Part shown: piece after piece, positions 23,657 through 35,811 of the stretch | Numbering within the stretch: position 1 is the first letter of the stretch | Layout of the letters: the number at the start of each line of letters is the position of its first letter | Assembly: GCA_963854835.1 (NCBI GenBank) | Contig: OY978525.1 | Span: forward strand, 68,467,907 to 68,531,906 | Direction of reading: 5' to 3' | Length of the DNA: 64,000 nt | Origin: Megamerina dolium | Lineage: Eukaryota > Arthropoda > Insecta > Diptera > Megamerinidae | Notes under the pieces: generated by a model | The model's database searches: none | What the model saw: the letters and a program-made list of their open reading frames with translations, nothing else | What the model was told of the DNA's origin: nothing | Made by a program: the position numbers and the translations under genes

Positions 23657-24715
23657 CATTCTCTGTTTTGAAATTTTGTTGTTTATTAATATTAAAAACA
23701 AAAGTTTTGATAATTTTTCTTCCGGCAAAAGCATTAAATGAGTTTACGCCCATTTACGTCCCACCTGTGAAACAACAAGCCGCCACAACGGACAAGCCAA
23801 GTAATATCCTGCTGATACAGCAGGCAGTGCCACTTAAAGGTGCAGCAACTACTGACTCCATTGTCTCGACAACGACAACATTAACAAGTACAACTATAAT
23901 ACCATCAATTTCCATCATACCATTGCCAACAAATGCAGACCAGACTGTTTCGACGTTGAATAAGACAATAACTCCTCCCTTGGTCCAACAGAAAGCTGTT
24001 TCTGTAATTTCGAATCTTCAGGCTACTGGTGAACAACAGCCACAGCAACAACATCAATATCAGCAAACAGATAAATGTACGGTATTAAAATTGGACTTTG
24101 TGCGCAAAACAACAACTACATCACAAGTGCTAAATGTAGAAGAGACAATAGAATTGGATACCTCATTACCGGGATTGGAACTCATAAAATCGCATGCAAT
24201 TGCGCACATCGAAGACAAATATCTCAATGGGAGATTGTCTCAGCAGCAGCAACAACAAATGCTTACCAATCAACCAATTATAGTAAAGATCGAACCAGCA
24301 CAGTCCCTTCATATTATTGGTGACAACAGCACACGTGTACTCAGTTTACCACTTTCCGATGGCGATAAGATTGGAGCCAGTTGGATCGATATTAAAGATA
24401 TTACTGGCCTTCAAGTAAAAGACATAACTGGACTTCAAACTACAACTACATCAAGCACTCTCGTTGATGTGTGCTTTGATTCATTGGAGTCGTCTGCTGC
24501 TGCTACAGTTGCTGAGTCTATACCATCAATCAGCACTCAACTTATGAAGAAGCGTCAAACTATTGTCAAACAAATTGAAATTGATTCAACACTTAGTCAG
24601 CATACTCAAAAAACAATTTCTATAATGTCATCAAACGCTACGACCATTTCCTCACCATCGTCTACCACTAGCAGGGAGCATTATTCGGGATCCACAATAA
24701 GTGGTGCAATGACAG
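23657..24715 (+). CDS. Host gene exon, Q/S/T-rich, unidentified, likely nuclear regulator
   Basis: The plus strand is open for about 350 codons from 23657 to the TAG at 24727. There is no ATG at the front: the frame starts after a TTGCAG acceptor (or a weaker one, CAAAAG, ending at 23731), and the first 25 residues are AT-rich and intron-like, so the true exon may begin at 23732. At the end, ACAG/GTGTGT at 24715/24716 is a good splice donor, with a stop only five codons later. The protein is rich in Thr, Ser, Gln and Ile, with two Gln runs (QQPQQQHQYQQ and SQQQQQQM), a sumoylation-type VKIEPA motif and an internal repeat KDITGLQVKDITGLQ. Codon use is unlike the surrounding TEs. This fits a disordered activation region of a fly transcription factor, but I do not recognise the gene. 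Confidence 0.6.
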
Positions 24716-24949
24716 GTGTGTACACTTAGTGAGATATTTAAGTATTTTAATGAATGTTCAGTGTTCAAATTTCCTCCGCACATATAAAATATATCATTAT
24801 TTATAGTTGCCGATAATTGTTGATAAAATTACGTTTGTATTTTAGATGTCTTATGGAATTTTTTTGGTGATACATATGACAGCATAACAATGCAAAGCTT
24901 TTTTTATTACTGGTTATTCACTAAGTTTTTGGAATAGAAATTATAAATG
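24716..24949. other. Short non-coding stretch after the putative splice donor
   Basis: AT-rich; nothing recognised apart from the donor at its left edge. Confidence 0.5.
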
Positions 24950-26256
24950 TTCATCTAACCAAAAATTTACGGTTTCAGAGTTGCTTGTTGTACCAACAAA
25001 CTTCCTCAGGTGGGAAGTGAGACCGAAGGCGGTCCCAGAACTATCCGACCTAACAAACACAACAAATCTGGGAAAATTTTTCTTCTCTAGCTCATTAAAA
25101 TAGCCCTCTACCGCAGACACCACCTCTTCATTGTTTGCAAATCTTCTACCACCAAGCCATTTTTTTAAATTTGGAAATAGAAAATATTCCGAAGGAGCTA
25201 AATCTGGCGAATAAGGTGCGTGCTGAAGCAATTCGAGCTTTAACTCATTGATTTTGGCCATCGCAATAGTGGATGTGTGAACTGCTACCGCAGCAAACGG
25301 CAATAAAGCTTGCACTCCAATCTCAATGGCTGCGAAGGTCAGAGCCATTTATTTATAAATTCAGAGTTAAGAAGTTCTTAAGAAGTGCATTGTCTTGATG
25401 AAACAACACTTTCTTTTTCGCCAAATGCGGTTTTTTTCTTCAATTTCATTACTTAAACTCTGCAACAAATTACTATTACTATTATTATTACTATTACTAT
25501 TATTGTAATATTACAATTACTACAAATAATACTCGAAGTTGATTGTTTTCCCTTTTTGAAGATAATCAATAAAAATTATCCCACGTTCATCCCAAAAAAC
25601 AGACGCCATAACCTTGTCTGCAAATGAAACTGTCTTCGCCTTCTTTGGACACGATTCTCTCCTTTCCGTTCACTGTTTTGACTGCTCCTTTGTATCAGGT
25701 GTGAAGTGGTGGACAAATGTCTCATCCATGGTTACGAATCGAAACAAAAATTCGGCTTTATTATTGTGAAACATAGCCAAACACTCTACAGAAACATCAT
25801 CACGACGTTGTTTTTGTTCTATTGTGAGGAAACGCGGCACCCATCTTCCACACATCTTTTTCATCTCCAAATTTTCGGTAAATATACGATATATACTTTT
25901 TGAAATGCCTGTAATTCCACCTAGCTCACGCACCTTCAGCCGGCGAACATCCAATACAATTTTGTGGATTTTCTTAACCGTTTCTGGCATGGCCACCTCA
26001 ATTGGTCGACCACTACGGTGTTCGTCTTAGCAACACGTACGACCTCGTTTAAACTCTGACACCCAATATTTTATGGTCGTAAACGAAGAAGCAGACTCCC
26101 CCAGAGTAGAATCTAGTTCGGCTTTAATATTCGTTGGACTGAGACCTTTCAAATGAAAGTATTGAATTACACAACGGTGATCAGTTTTTTCGATGTTTAC
26201 AAATTCACTGAGGTCGTTAACTTGCGATGGCTCCCAAAAAGATACTAAACAACGTA
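24950..26256 (-). mobile_element. mariner (DD34D family) transposon, decayed, copy 2
   Basis: Sister of the copy at 5250-6415. From 26256 downward: VNIEKTDHRCVIQYFHLKGL (N-terminus), TTIKYWVSEFKRGRTCC, a frame break near 26030, VRELGGITGISKSIYRIF, MCGRWVPRFLTIEQKQRRDD, the first Asp in FVTMDETFVHHFTPDTK, then after frameshifts HAPYSPDLAPSEYFLFPNLK and LGGRRFANNEEVVSAVEGYF. The third catalytic position reads Glu (APSEYF) where the sister reads Asp. A TTA/TAC-rich expansion near 25471-25530 interrupts the middle. It adjoins the RAG1/Transib-like relic at 26262 and probably inserted into it. Confidence 0.86.
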
Positions 26257-26261
26257 TCGCC

Positions 26262-26800
26262 TCCTGTTTATGAATTTCTCTGATGCTGTTGATCAGGAGA
26301 TCAGAGGTTATAATCAACATTGAGAGTAAATCTTTATTCGTGGTTAAGTGAGACGTTTTCTGGTGTTGTGTTCCTGGAATTCACAGCAAACTTTGTTTCT
26401 TGCATCTGGGTCTTCTTCTGAAAGCTATTCGATGGGTACAATCGCAGTTTTAATAACTTCAGCACTTTGAATATATATTTTATGTACAGTAACAAGTATA
26501 TAATACCCCAAATACAGACTTAGGTGAAGATGTTTGGATTCGGCACAGAACTTTTCAAAATTAGCGATATATATGTCGAAAATAGAGGACAATGTTCAAA
26601 GTATCAAATCAAATTTACTAATAAGCAAGGCATCCAATCCAATGATTTGAGCGCTCAACTCAGGGTTGCTAAAAATTGGCGAATAGTATTTCTATCAATA
26701 GGTGAACCGAATCCTGGCTTTGATTTATCCACAATCAGTCCCATTTCACGTCTAAATCGTTGCGTAATTTCCTTGGATCGGTGATTAACATTTTGTTGAT
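26262..26800 (-). mobile_element. RAG1/Transib-like transposase relic, C-terminal part
   Basis: Reading the minus strand from 26790: REMGLIVDKSKPGFGSPIDR, then in a shifted frame NPELSAQIIGLDALLISKFD, ESKHLHLSLYLGYYILVTVH, KIYIQSAEVIKTAIVPIE, a stop, then LSEEDPDARNKVCCEFQEHN and TRKRLT, and finally NKDLLSMLIITSDLLINSI. The SEE-x(4)-ARNK segment followed by a basic HNTRKR stretch matches the layout around the last catalytic Glu of RAG1 and Transib transposases (SEGNE-S-GNK, then RFRKMNARQ in RAG1). Only the C-terminal third or so remains, with stops and at least three frame changes. No terminal repeats were found; its left end meets the mariner. Confidence 0.62.
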
Positions 26801-27437
26801 CTTCCGAATTCCTAACCTACAATTTCTTAACGTCTAGCTTGCAGCTTATATGCAAAAAACATTTGAAACTACGAATCAACGCATGAAGAATAGATAAACT
26901 AAAGCTAAAATTAATATTATATGAAAAACTTAGCACTTACCTTCAACAAAAATGTCCACCTTCTAATATTTTCAAAAATTATAAATATACACAATTTTAT
27001 TAATTTTAACCAAAGGAGACTGATTCATTTTTATACAATTTATTTATATTGATTTAGACCTATTTACACATCATGGAGATCTGTGACGGAGTGCGTCAAA
27101 TAGAAATAGATATTAGAAAACTATGATTTGAGGTGTTGTTTACAATAGCCCAATACCTATTTTAAAATTTTTAAAGCTAACTTTTGTCCGCCTAGCTTGT
27201 ACTAGGCGATACACTGTGCCTTGAGAGAAAAACCCGTTTTAAAATTTTTCCAACTGTCCCATTTGTATATTACATTAGACCGTATCAGTTTACAGGTAAA
27301 AAAGAGTGAGCCTATCTGAAGTGTTTCTGCAAGGCAATTTAAAAAAACATATTTTTGAATCTTAAAGTGCGATATATCAATGTTTTTGTTGATAGGAGAC
27401 CACAGGCCATAAACAAAACATTACTACAAATATATTG
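26801..27437. other. No gene seen
   Basis: AT-rich DNA with no recognised motif on either strand. It could include more of the RAG1/Transib-like element, but I cannot read any. Confidence 0.5.
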
Positions 27438-27693
27438 CTGTGAAATTGGAAACTTCCCTTTTGGCAACACTACTTTTGGCAGCTCAGCTGTTTTCGTGTA
27501 ACATGTTACTGTCAAACAAGTTCAGTTTGGTCTATAATTTCACCATGAATCGACTTACAAATGAACAACGCTTGCAGATTATTGAATTTTATTATCAAAA
27601 TTCATGCTCGGTTAAGAAAGTACATCGTGAACTTTCTTGTGTTCAAAGACGACGAAGGCAGGAACGTTACTGTGAATTACGAGCGTTGCCGTG
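27438..27693 (+). mobile_element. DD41D-type element, N-terminal fragment (same family as 36972-38155)
   Basis: Encodes the transposase start MNRLTNEQRLQIIEFYYQNS followed by CSVKKVHREL, preceded by the leader GGCAGCTCAGCTGTTTTCGT and ACATGTTACTGTCAAACAAG, which also occur inverted at the right end of the 36972-38155 element. It breaks off at about 27660 and is followed by a SINE fragment. Confidence 0.75.
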
Positions 27694-27699
27694 AGATGA

Positions 27700-27930
27700 T
27701 TACACTGTTTGTGACATAACTTTTTCTGAGCTTTGTCGCATAGTTCTCTTAGAAGCTTTTCCATAGCAAATTGTTACTGCCAGAAGAATTGCCAATTGCT
27801 TGCCGTTGGTGGGTACCGTTCGAAAGAAAAATCATTTCGATATTAAATTTGTTATTCTTCAACCGGGAATTGAACCCACAACCTACAGATCAGAAGACCA
27901 ACACACTAAGCACTGAGCTATGGCACCCAC
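27700..27930 (-). mobile_element. tRNA-derived SINE, 5' two-thirds
   Basis: The tRNA-like head is at 27930 (minus-strand GGGTGCCATAGCTCAGTGCT); B-box region GGTTCAATTCC. The body runs down to about 27700, where the rest is missing. Confidence 0.82.
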
Positions 27931-28072
27931 GACTAAAAATACTAAAGATATTATGAAAGAATTTAAAAGTAGACTCTTATGTTCGTCCAAAAATGTTTCA
28001 AGATTGTGTTTCATAAATACTTCAAATTCGAAGGTGTACCAGCCTATATCCATAAATAAATAAATAAATAAA

Positions 28073-28197
<125 letters not shown>

Positions 28198-28198
28198 T

Positions 28199-28541
28199 GG
28201 GGGTGCCGTAGGTCAGTGGTTAGTGTGTTCGCCTTCTGATCTGTAGGTCGTGGTTCAATCCCCGGCTGATGCATAACAAATTTAATATCGATAAGATTTT
28301 TCTTTCGAATGTTACCCACCTGTCGGCAAGCAATTGGCAATTCTTCCGACAGTAACAACTTGCCATGAAAAAGCTTCTAAAAGAACTCTGTGACAAAGCT
28401 CAGAAAAGTGATGTCACAAGTGCTCTGCCGTTCGGAACCGGTTAAAATAAGTAGTAAATAATACTGTCCAAATTTAAGACGCACAACAGTAATGGAAGAG
28501 AAGCTCGGCCAATGAGCCCTTTGGGGCTTTAAGTGCCACAT
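28199..28541 (+). mobile_element. tRNA-derived SINE, near full length between two TA arrays
   Basis: Head GGGGTGCCGTAGGTCAGTGG (A box with C to G change), intact B box, small deletions in the distal body (AAGTAGTAAATAATACTGTC). The tail GTGCCACATATATATTTATA grades into TA repeat. It probably inserted into a TA array, so target duplications cannot be seen. Confidence 0.87.
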
Positions 28542-28544
28542 ATA

Positions 28545-28599
<55 letters not shown>

Positions 28600-28633
28600 T
28601 TATATATATATATATACATATACGAGTATATAC

Positions 28634-28717
<84 letters not shown>

Positions 28718-28833
28718 GAGTATATACATATATATATATATATACATATATAATATATATACATATACACACATATATACATTATGCACATATATATATA
28801 CATACATAGATATACATACATATATATACATAA

Positions 28834-28926
<93 letters not shown>

Positions 28927-28931
28927 TATAT
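28542..28931. repeat. TA/TACA compound microsatellite
   Basis: About 390 bp of TA, TACATA and TACGAGTA units, beginning at a SINE tail and ending at a truncated DD41D-type element. Confidence 0.95.
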
Positions 28932-28933
28932 TC

Positions 28934-29874
28934 TGTGAGAAATGTGTTCCGTGCACTTCGCTCAACTTATGGTCAATATAATCGGCCTACTGAGCGTACT
29001 ATTCGCAACACCATCACCCATCTTGAGACCCAGCATTCATTATTGGATAATATTCGACCGAATAGACCACGTCCGCCGCCCGACCTTCCCAAGCGACATC
29101 GCTTCGCTTTATGGGCTCTTGAAAAGTTCCAAGAAGATCCAACGTTTTCGAGCCAAATTTTGTTCAGCGATGAGGCCCATTTCTGGCTCAATGGGTATGT
29201 AAACAAGAAAAATTACCACATTTGGGACGAAGAGAAACCTGAAGAGATTCAACAGCTGCCACTTCATCCAGAAAAACAACGGTTTGATGTGGTTTGTGGG
29301 CCGGTGGAATCATCGGTCCATATTTCTTCAAAAATGATGCCGGTGAGAACGTAACCGTCAATGGCGACCGTTATCGTGCCATGCTATCCGACTTTTGATG
29401 CCTGAAATTGAAGCTCGTGATCTCGGCGACATTTGGTTTTAACAAGACGGCACCACTTCCCACACATAGCATCAATTAATGGATTTATTGAGAGAACACT
29501 TCGGTGAGCTGATAATTTCACATTTTGGGCCGGTCGATTGACGACCATATCGTGTGATATCACACCGTTAGACTTTTTCCTGTGAGGATATGTAAAGTCT
29601 AAAGTTTATGCGGACAAACCCGCTTCGATTCAGGCCTTGGAGCAAAACATCACGCGTGTCATTCGCCAGTTACCAGTCGAAATGCTCGAACGAGTCATCG
29701 AAAATTGGACTCAACGGATGGACCATCTGAGACGTAGCCGCGGCCAACATTACATAATCTTCAAAAAATAAATGCCAAAGAATGTTCTTTCAAATGATAA
29801 TAAACATTCCCCATTCAATTTGAATTTTCCGTGTTTTTTTCTTTAAAAAAGTAGGGAACCGCGAAATGGATCAC

Positions 29875-29876
<2 letters not shown>
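28934..29876 (+). mobile_element. DD41D-type element, 5'-truncated and frameshifted
   Basis: The plus strand encodes the helix-turn-helix remainder ([20 protein letters not shown]), then, after an internal deletion, [17 protein letters not shown], the first catalytic Asp in [20 protein letters not shown], a broken WCALW block, [11 protein letters not shown], the second Asp (QDGTTSHT near 29440) and the third (TPLDFF in a shifted frame near 29570). 122 nt separate the two Asp codons, one short of 41 codons, so one base has been lost from a DD41D spacing. The right end GGGAACCGCGAAATGGATCA at 29854 resembles the rosa-type terminal repeat. A separate lineage from the copies at 7.8, 52.6 and 63.2 kb. 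Confidence 0.83.
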
Positions 29877-29955
<79 letters not shown>

Positions 29956-29966
29956 ATATATATATG

Positions 29967-30010
<44 letters not shown>

Positions 30011-30012
30011 TA

Positions 30013-30071
<59 letters not shown>

Positions 30072-30100
30072 GTATATATATATAATATATAATATATCGT
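29877..30100. repeat. TA/TAAA microsatellite
   Basis: About 220 bp starting at the right end of the DD41D-type element. Confidence 0.95.
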
Positions 30101-31513
30101 TTATATATTATATGATATGTAGTATGTACATTCATTTTCAAGATTCGATATAAACTATTTTAAGTATTGTAAGCACTTGGTCTTTTTTATTGCTACTGTT
30201 GTTGTTTGTTCACTACTCGTTCCATTCTATTATAATTTCTGCTTATTGGCTATTCACCTTTACTAAATGAAGTTTTGGTGCGTCCCACTTTTCATTGCAT
30301 GAATAACTCATACAGAAATGCGCGCGTTCGTTAATCATAATGAACAACAAGTTATGAAGAGTACAAGGTAGAAGAAGAATAAGAAGCACGTTCTATATCA
30401 TTATGTTCTGTTATTTTTGCGATTGTTTCTGCTGGTTTAGCATTGGTGCTTGGTGATGGAGCGGTGTTGGAGCGGAGCTACTACATAAATTTGTACGACC
30501 AAGTAGTAAGCTTGCTGTTTTCATGCAATATTAATACATTTACCGTATCACGAACCATAGCGGTAAAAATATCAACTACAAATTGTACAGTTAATTCAAT
30601 GGAGTTTCAAGCAAGAAAAAATGCCAGCACAAACACCAAGCCAAGAACAAGAACAACAGCAACAAGAACCAAAGGCAAACAAACAATAAAGAAGGAAACT
30701 GAATCTTCGCATCGCATGAATTTAGATACTGTACATAACAGTTAGAAGTAAAGATAGTTAATAATAATAATATTGATTTGTACCGAAGCCAAGTTGTAAC
30801 AACTTGTATTACTTTGGTAGGTTAATTTAAAAGCATTCACTACTTGCCTTTCAAGTTTATAATAAAGTCCAAAATGAATTTGAGTACATTTCGTAGGTAC
30901 AACCAATCGCTGGTGCGAGGGCACCTATTTGATAATCGGACTACGCACCATTACTGCGCCATCGCAACGGCAGCTCTTATTATTATTCAAGATTTTGCAA
31001 ATCTCTTGTAGTTATACCTATCTACATATATAAATATCTACATATTTACAGCATGTTAGCTTAGCTTAGCTAAGCAGCATGTATTTGTGTATATTCGTAT
31101 ATATCTCTAATACACCATTTGGATTTTAACCATTTGAACTGATAATTCGGCCCTGAACATGGTCGTTGGACTTGGCCATTTTAATATGCAAAATATATAC
31201 ATACGCACACATACTAAGTGAATGCGTGTGCATATAATCGAAAACAAACACAAAAAAGCAATAACTTTAAGATATAATGGTGAATAATATGAGAAACATA
31301 CATTTCACAACTTCGATTATTACAAAAGTGTGCACTATCACTTCTGTTATAAATTGTCTTTTTTCATATATTGTCCATACATGTGTATATGTATGTGTTT
31401 ATGTATGTTGTATTAGTAGCCCTAAGTTTCCAATAACCTAAAGCTATCTGTTTGTTTTGTTTGAGTTTCATAACATTATTTATGCAAAATTTATTCAAAC
31501 TTTTTACAAACTT
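30101..31513. other. Non-coding, probably host intron or regulatory DNA
   Basis: No transposon motif recognised. An open frame at 30443-30745 (100 codons, ending KNASTNTKPRTRTTATRTK onward) is low-complexity with no splice context I can defend, so I do not call it a gene. Confidence 0.5.
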
Positions 31514-31519
31514 AATATA

Positions 31520-31572
<53 letters not shown>

Positions 31573-31583
31573 GTATATATATG

Positions 31584-31630
<47 letters not shown>

Positions 31631-31661
31631 GTATATATATATATATATATATTTATGTATA

Positions 31662-31705
<44 letters not shown>

Positions 31706-31723
31706 TATATACATACATATATA

Positions 31724-31796
<73 letters not shown>

Positions 31797-31797
31797 T
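31514..31797. repeat. TA/TATG compound microsatellite
   Basis: About 284 bp of TA with regular TTTATG and TGTA interruptions; part looks like a higher-order repeat of roughly 60 bp. Confidence 0.95.
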
Positions 31798-34700
31798 TAA
31801 AAAAAAATTAACATAATTGTATGTCTTTCATAAATAATTTCATAATATCATTTCTACACTTGGAAAAATATTGGTCTCGATCAATAGTTTACACTACATA
31901 CTGTATCTGTGATCAAGCAATAGCTGCGCGTGCACTATACATACGTATGTATGTGAATGGCGATAAAAAGTAGGTACATGGGTAAATGCATTATTGGTAT
32001 ATATGATTTAATATGTGCTTTTCATATATAATTTGTTTGCATATTTTATTCTATCGTTTTTACATAAACCTGCATAAAGCTGCAACAAGCACATTTTAAT
32101 CGAATTTATGTTAAGAGCGCGTAATTACAGCTTCTCTTTACATGGTATCTTTTACGCTCTTATCAACAAACAGCTGTTTCCATTGGAGCTCTATTGTAAT
32201 TACGCTCTTATGAAGAGAGTTGGTTACTTATGCAGAAACATATGTTACGATGCTCGTAATGTTTGCCTTTTCCGATATAAAGAGTAAAAGCACACATTTT
32301 CGACAGAACGAGCAAAGTGAAAGCCGGCGCTGACGATGCAGCCGCATTCACGTCTAGAACAATACGAATGAGAAGCAGAAAAAACACAAAATTAAATCGG
32401 CACAGAAACATACATACCCACTCAGCACAACCAAAATTATTGCTGATACCACCGCGCTGTGTGTTTATGCTGCTTTTGCCTCTGGTACCGTTGGTTGGTT
32501 TATTAACTGGCTGCTTCACTGGTTGACTGGCTAGCTGACTGGTTCACTGACTGGCTGGCTAGCTTACTGCGCTTTCATAGCACACTGTGTACCATATGTT
32601 GTATCCGCAATATGGAGCGACGACGATGACGATAACGATGGAATACAACGAACTCGATAACATTTTGAGGCAGTCTTTGGCTACACTTCGTATTGAGCGT
32701 ATCGCAGGTATGCTACGTTGCGTTACGTGCTTCTACTGCGGTTTACCTACCAAATACAGCAGATAAACTTTTCTGACTAAGCGGTGAATTTTTTTATTTT
32801 TTGCATCGGCTGTTGAACGTAGTTGGACTGACGGTTTCTACGAATCCAAATCCGTTTATCACGTAACCATTTTCTAGGCAAAAACAAATTTCAAAGCAAA
32901 TTAAACTTAATTTAACAAAACCAAACATCCAGTCGGGATACGCGAAACTATGTGCATCAGCCTTTTCATTCTAATTGTTTTGATGCATTTTATGTAAGAA
33001 CGGTGCGTGACGGAAGTGACGTAATTTCGGAAGATATATCATATACATACATACATAATAAGAACTGTTTAATGTGGATGAAAAAATTGTGTGAAACATG
33101 CATAATTTTTTGTCTGAATAAATATAACAGTATGAATATTTACAAGTAGACGTATGTGTGTACATACGTTCATAAATTGAGCCGCAATGCGAACGGTTAA
33201 AGAAAATTAAAAATTTTAAGTAAATTGTTGGTTTAATTAAATCGGGAGTTAATTGTAAATTCAGTACGACGAACAAAATATTCGCGTCAAAATATGACAT
33301 ACATACATATGTACATTCAAATACACACACTCACAACTTGCAAATTAATATACGTTTTGCTTGTCCATTTTTCGGATATGCAAAGGATATATCGAATTTA
33401 CTTTTTGCTATGGGTGGTGTTGGTAATGATGGTGAAAGACGTTTTCTTCTTTTTCATTGTGTTTTTTTTTTTGTTTCTTTATAGACAAACCCGCCTTATT
33501 TTAAATTTTTATAGTTTTACCAACAGCCACACCATACACCTCTCCCCCTCTTCCCTCGGATATCATAATATACTTTTGTTAATAGAGCAGCTTAATAGCA
33601 TAGTAGCAGCAAATACCTAACATACATAGGTCATTGGTCTTTTTCGGCGTCAACGACACCAAACCAAACCAATCTAGAGTGCTGCCTGCGCCGATGTTTG
33701 CGCAGCAGTCGCGCCAGAGGCAATATGCTGCTGCTGTCGCTTGTCTCTGCTGCTGCTGATTATATGTGTCGTCGTATTATATGGTATATATAGAGAATGT
33801 TTCGCTGTTTCACATTCCGTGTACACTCTAAATTCATTTCCAGTTGATGTTAATTTCTCCGACAATTATTCTTGTAGTTATTGTTGGCACATTTTCTTTT
33901 TTTTTATTCATTTTTGGTTTTTGTTCTTGCTTTTTTTTATTTTTCTTTCTTTCTTATTTTTATTATTTCATTTTACCGTATTGTGACGTATTTGTGAGTT
34001 GTTAGGCTGTATATGTATATATGTATGTATGTGTGTTTAATAAAATCATACTCATTTGTTACCGGCATATTTTCATTCCAACTAAAGCTTTAGGTCATAG
34101 AACTTTTTGCCGTGCTGCAAAGGAAGAGATTTACGTATTTACTGCATGAGAGCCATTCCATTTCTTCTAGCAGATACATAGTACGTGTATGTGTATGTAT
34201 GTATGGTATATATTATGTATGTGCATAACTCCCTTTAACCGTTTGTTTATCGATTGTTCTTTGCAAATATATCTACCTAAATTATGTAGATGGTTACGCT
34301 GGAACGTAGACCAGAAATAACGCATCAATTGTAATTGTTGTTAGATATAATTATGATACAGTCATTTCAGATGGTGATGTGAAGAAATATATGTACCTAG
34401 TACATAGTACAGCATAAACTATTTTTCAGAATAAGTAGTTGTTATTTGTGTTAAATTCGTTTTTTATACATGCATATACCTAGTATGTAAGTGGACGAAC
34501 AATTCCAAAGTTATCGATGCACATCCAGAATATATGTACATGTATCGAAACGGTGCTTCGCATAAAATTGTATATACTTTCTTGTTGGTGGTAAACGTAT
34601 CGTGAGCAATGTGATTTATATTAAAGACTTTAAATATGTGCTGTATAATTTGATATCAAATCCAAATGTCTTCCGGAATAAATTCTCGCGAAATTTACGT

Positions 34701-35016
34701 GTTTTTGGAGATTTTATTTTGGAGCAAAAAAATTCAACAAGATCGACATGCAAAGAGTAAAACATGTCGGACAGTTGAAGTGATAAAACAACGTGTGAAT
34801 AACAACAACAGCCAAAGTGGCGGGAATGACGCAATTGAACAGCAAATATCATTGAAAAACATGAATAAATATTGAAAAATCCGATTTATACATTGGCATT
34901 TATATAAAGATACATTCGTTGTGCAACTATAAAAAAATACATATATGCTTTAAAAACTAAATCAAATGAAGGAAGAGATTCCAAAATTCGTACTCTATCA
35001 AGTGTCTTAAAATGTA
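31798..35016. other. Long non-coding, mostly single-copy stretch of the host gene region
   Basis: No convincing coding sequence or transposon. It contains CAG/CTG-rich patches (33670-33765), TATG patches and the ACTGG-type repeat at 32503-32567. Free of recognisable transposons, unlike both flanks, which is what one expects of intronic or regulatory DNA of a developmental gene. Confidence 0.5.
32503..32567. repeat. Degenerate ACTGGCTG/ACTGGTTG short tandem repeat
   Basis: Eight or so imperfect 8-12 bp units (ACTGGCTG, ACTGGTTG, ACTGGCTAGCTG). Confidence 0.8.
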
Positions 35017-35124
35017 AAATAATAATAATAATAATAATAATAATATTAATTTTACTAATAATATCGATAAAAAAATAATATCGATAGCAACAATAATATT
35101 AACAATAAAAATAATAATAATAGC

Positions 35125-35161
<37 letters not shown>

Positions 35162-35207
35162 GCAATAATAATAAAAATAATAATAGTAATAATAGTAATA
35201 AAATATA
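35017..35207. repeat. AAT trinucleotide microsatellite
   Basis: About 190 bp of AATAAT with ATAGCA, TATCGATA and AAAATA interruptions. Confidence 0.95.
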
Positions 35208-35811
35208 GTACCAACAATAACAATTATACCGAAAAAATTCGTACCTATTAGACAAACATTCGTACACAGACACATACTTATATATGAGACATTATTACAT
35301 ATTTATGCATTCTGCACATATATAAGTAAGTAAGCATATATAAAATGAGCTAAATTTTGTAATATGGACTGTGATACTAGTACTTCAGTCTATGATGATC
35401 AAGTGCTACAGTGTTGTAACTACAATGACAAGAAACAATAACAGCAACAACTTCTAAGTGCAATGCCTGTCAGTTGGGCGAAAAATATTCATTATGCATA
35501 ATATATGCATGGATATATGTATACATATATTCATAAATATTCAAAGGAGATATACACACATACAACAACATATTTACATGTTTTATTAACAAAATTAAAG
35601 AGTTTACACAAACCTACATTTCCAAAATGCAAGTTGTTACTCACATATTTTATATACGTACATAAATACTGTTGCTGCTGTTGATGCTGCTACTACGACG
35701 GCTATGAAAGTGAACAATAAGTGAAAAACTATTTACATAACAACAGTAACAACACATATAATTAAATATATAAGAGAATACTTAATCATAATTCAGAAAA
35801 TTGTTATAATA
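35208..35811. other. Probable 5' UTR / promoter-proximal DNA of the exon at 35812
   Basis: Non-coding, A-rich and CAACA-rich in its last 250 bp, as fly leaders often are. I could not pick a TATA box or initiator with confidence. Confidence 0.4.

Noticed and set aside
29877..30100. Replication origin or scaffold attachment region
   Set aside because: AT richness alone is no evidence, and the same composition recurs in every TA array here.
30443..30745. 100-codon frame with a Thr/Arg/Lys-rich tail
   Set aside because: Composition fits translated A-rich non-coding DNA; no recognisable domain.
35017..35207. CRISPR-like or structured repeat array
   Set aside because: A plain AAT microsatellite without spacers; the genome is eukaryotic.
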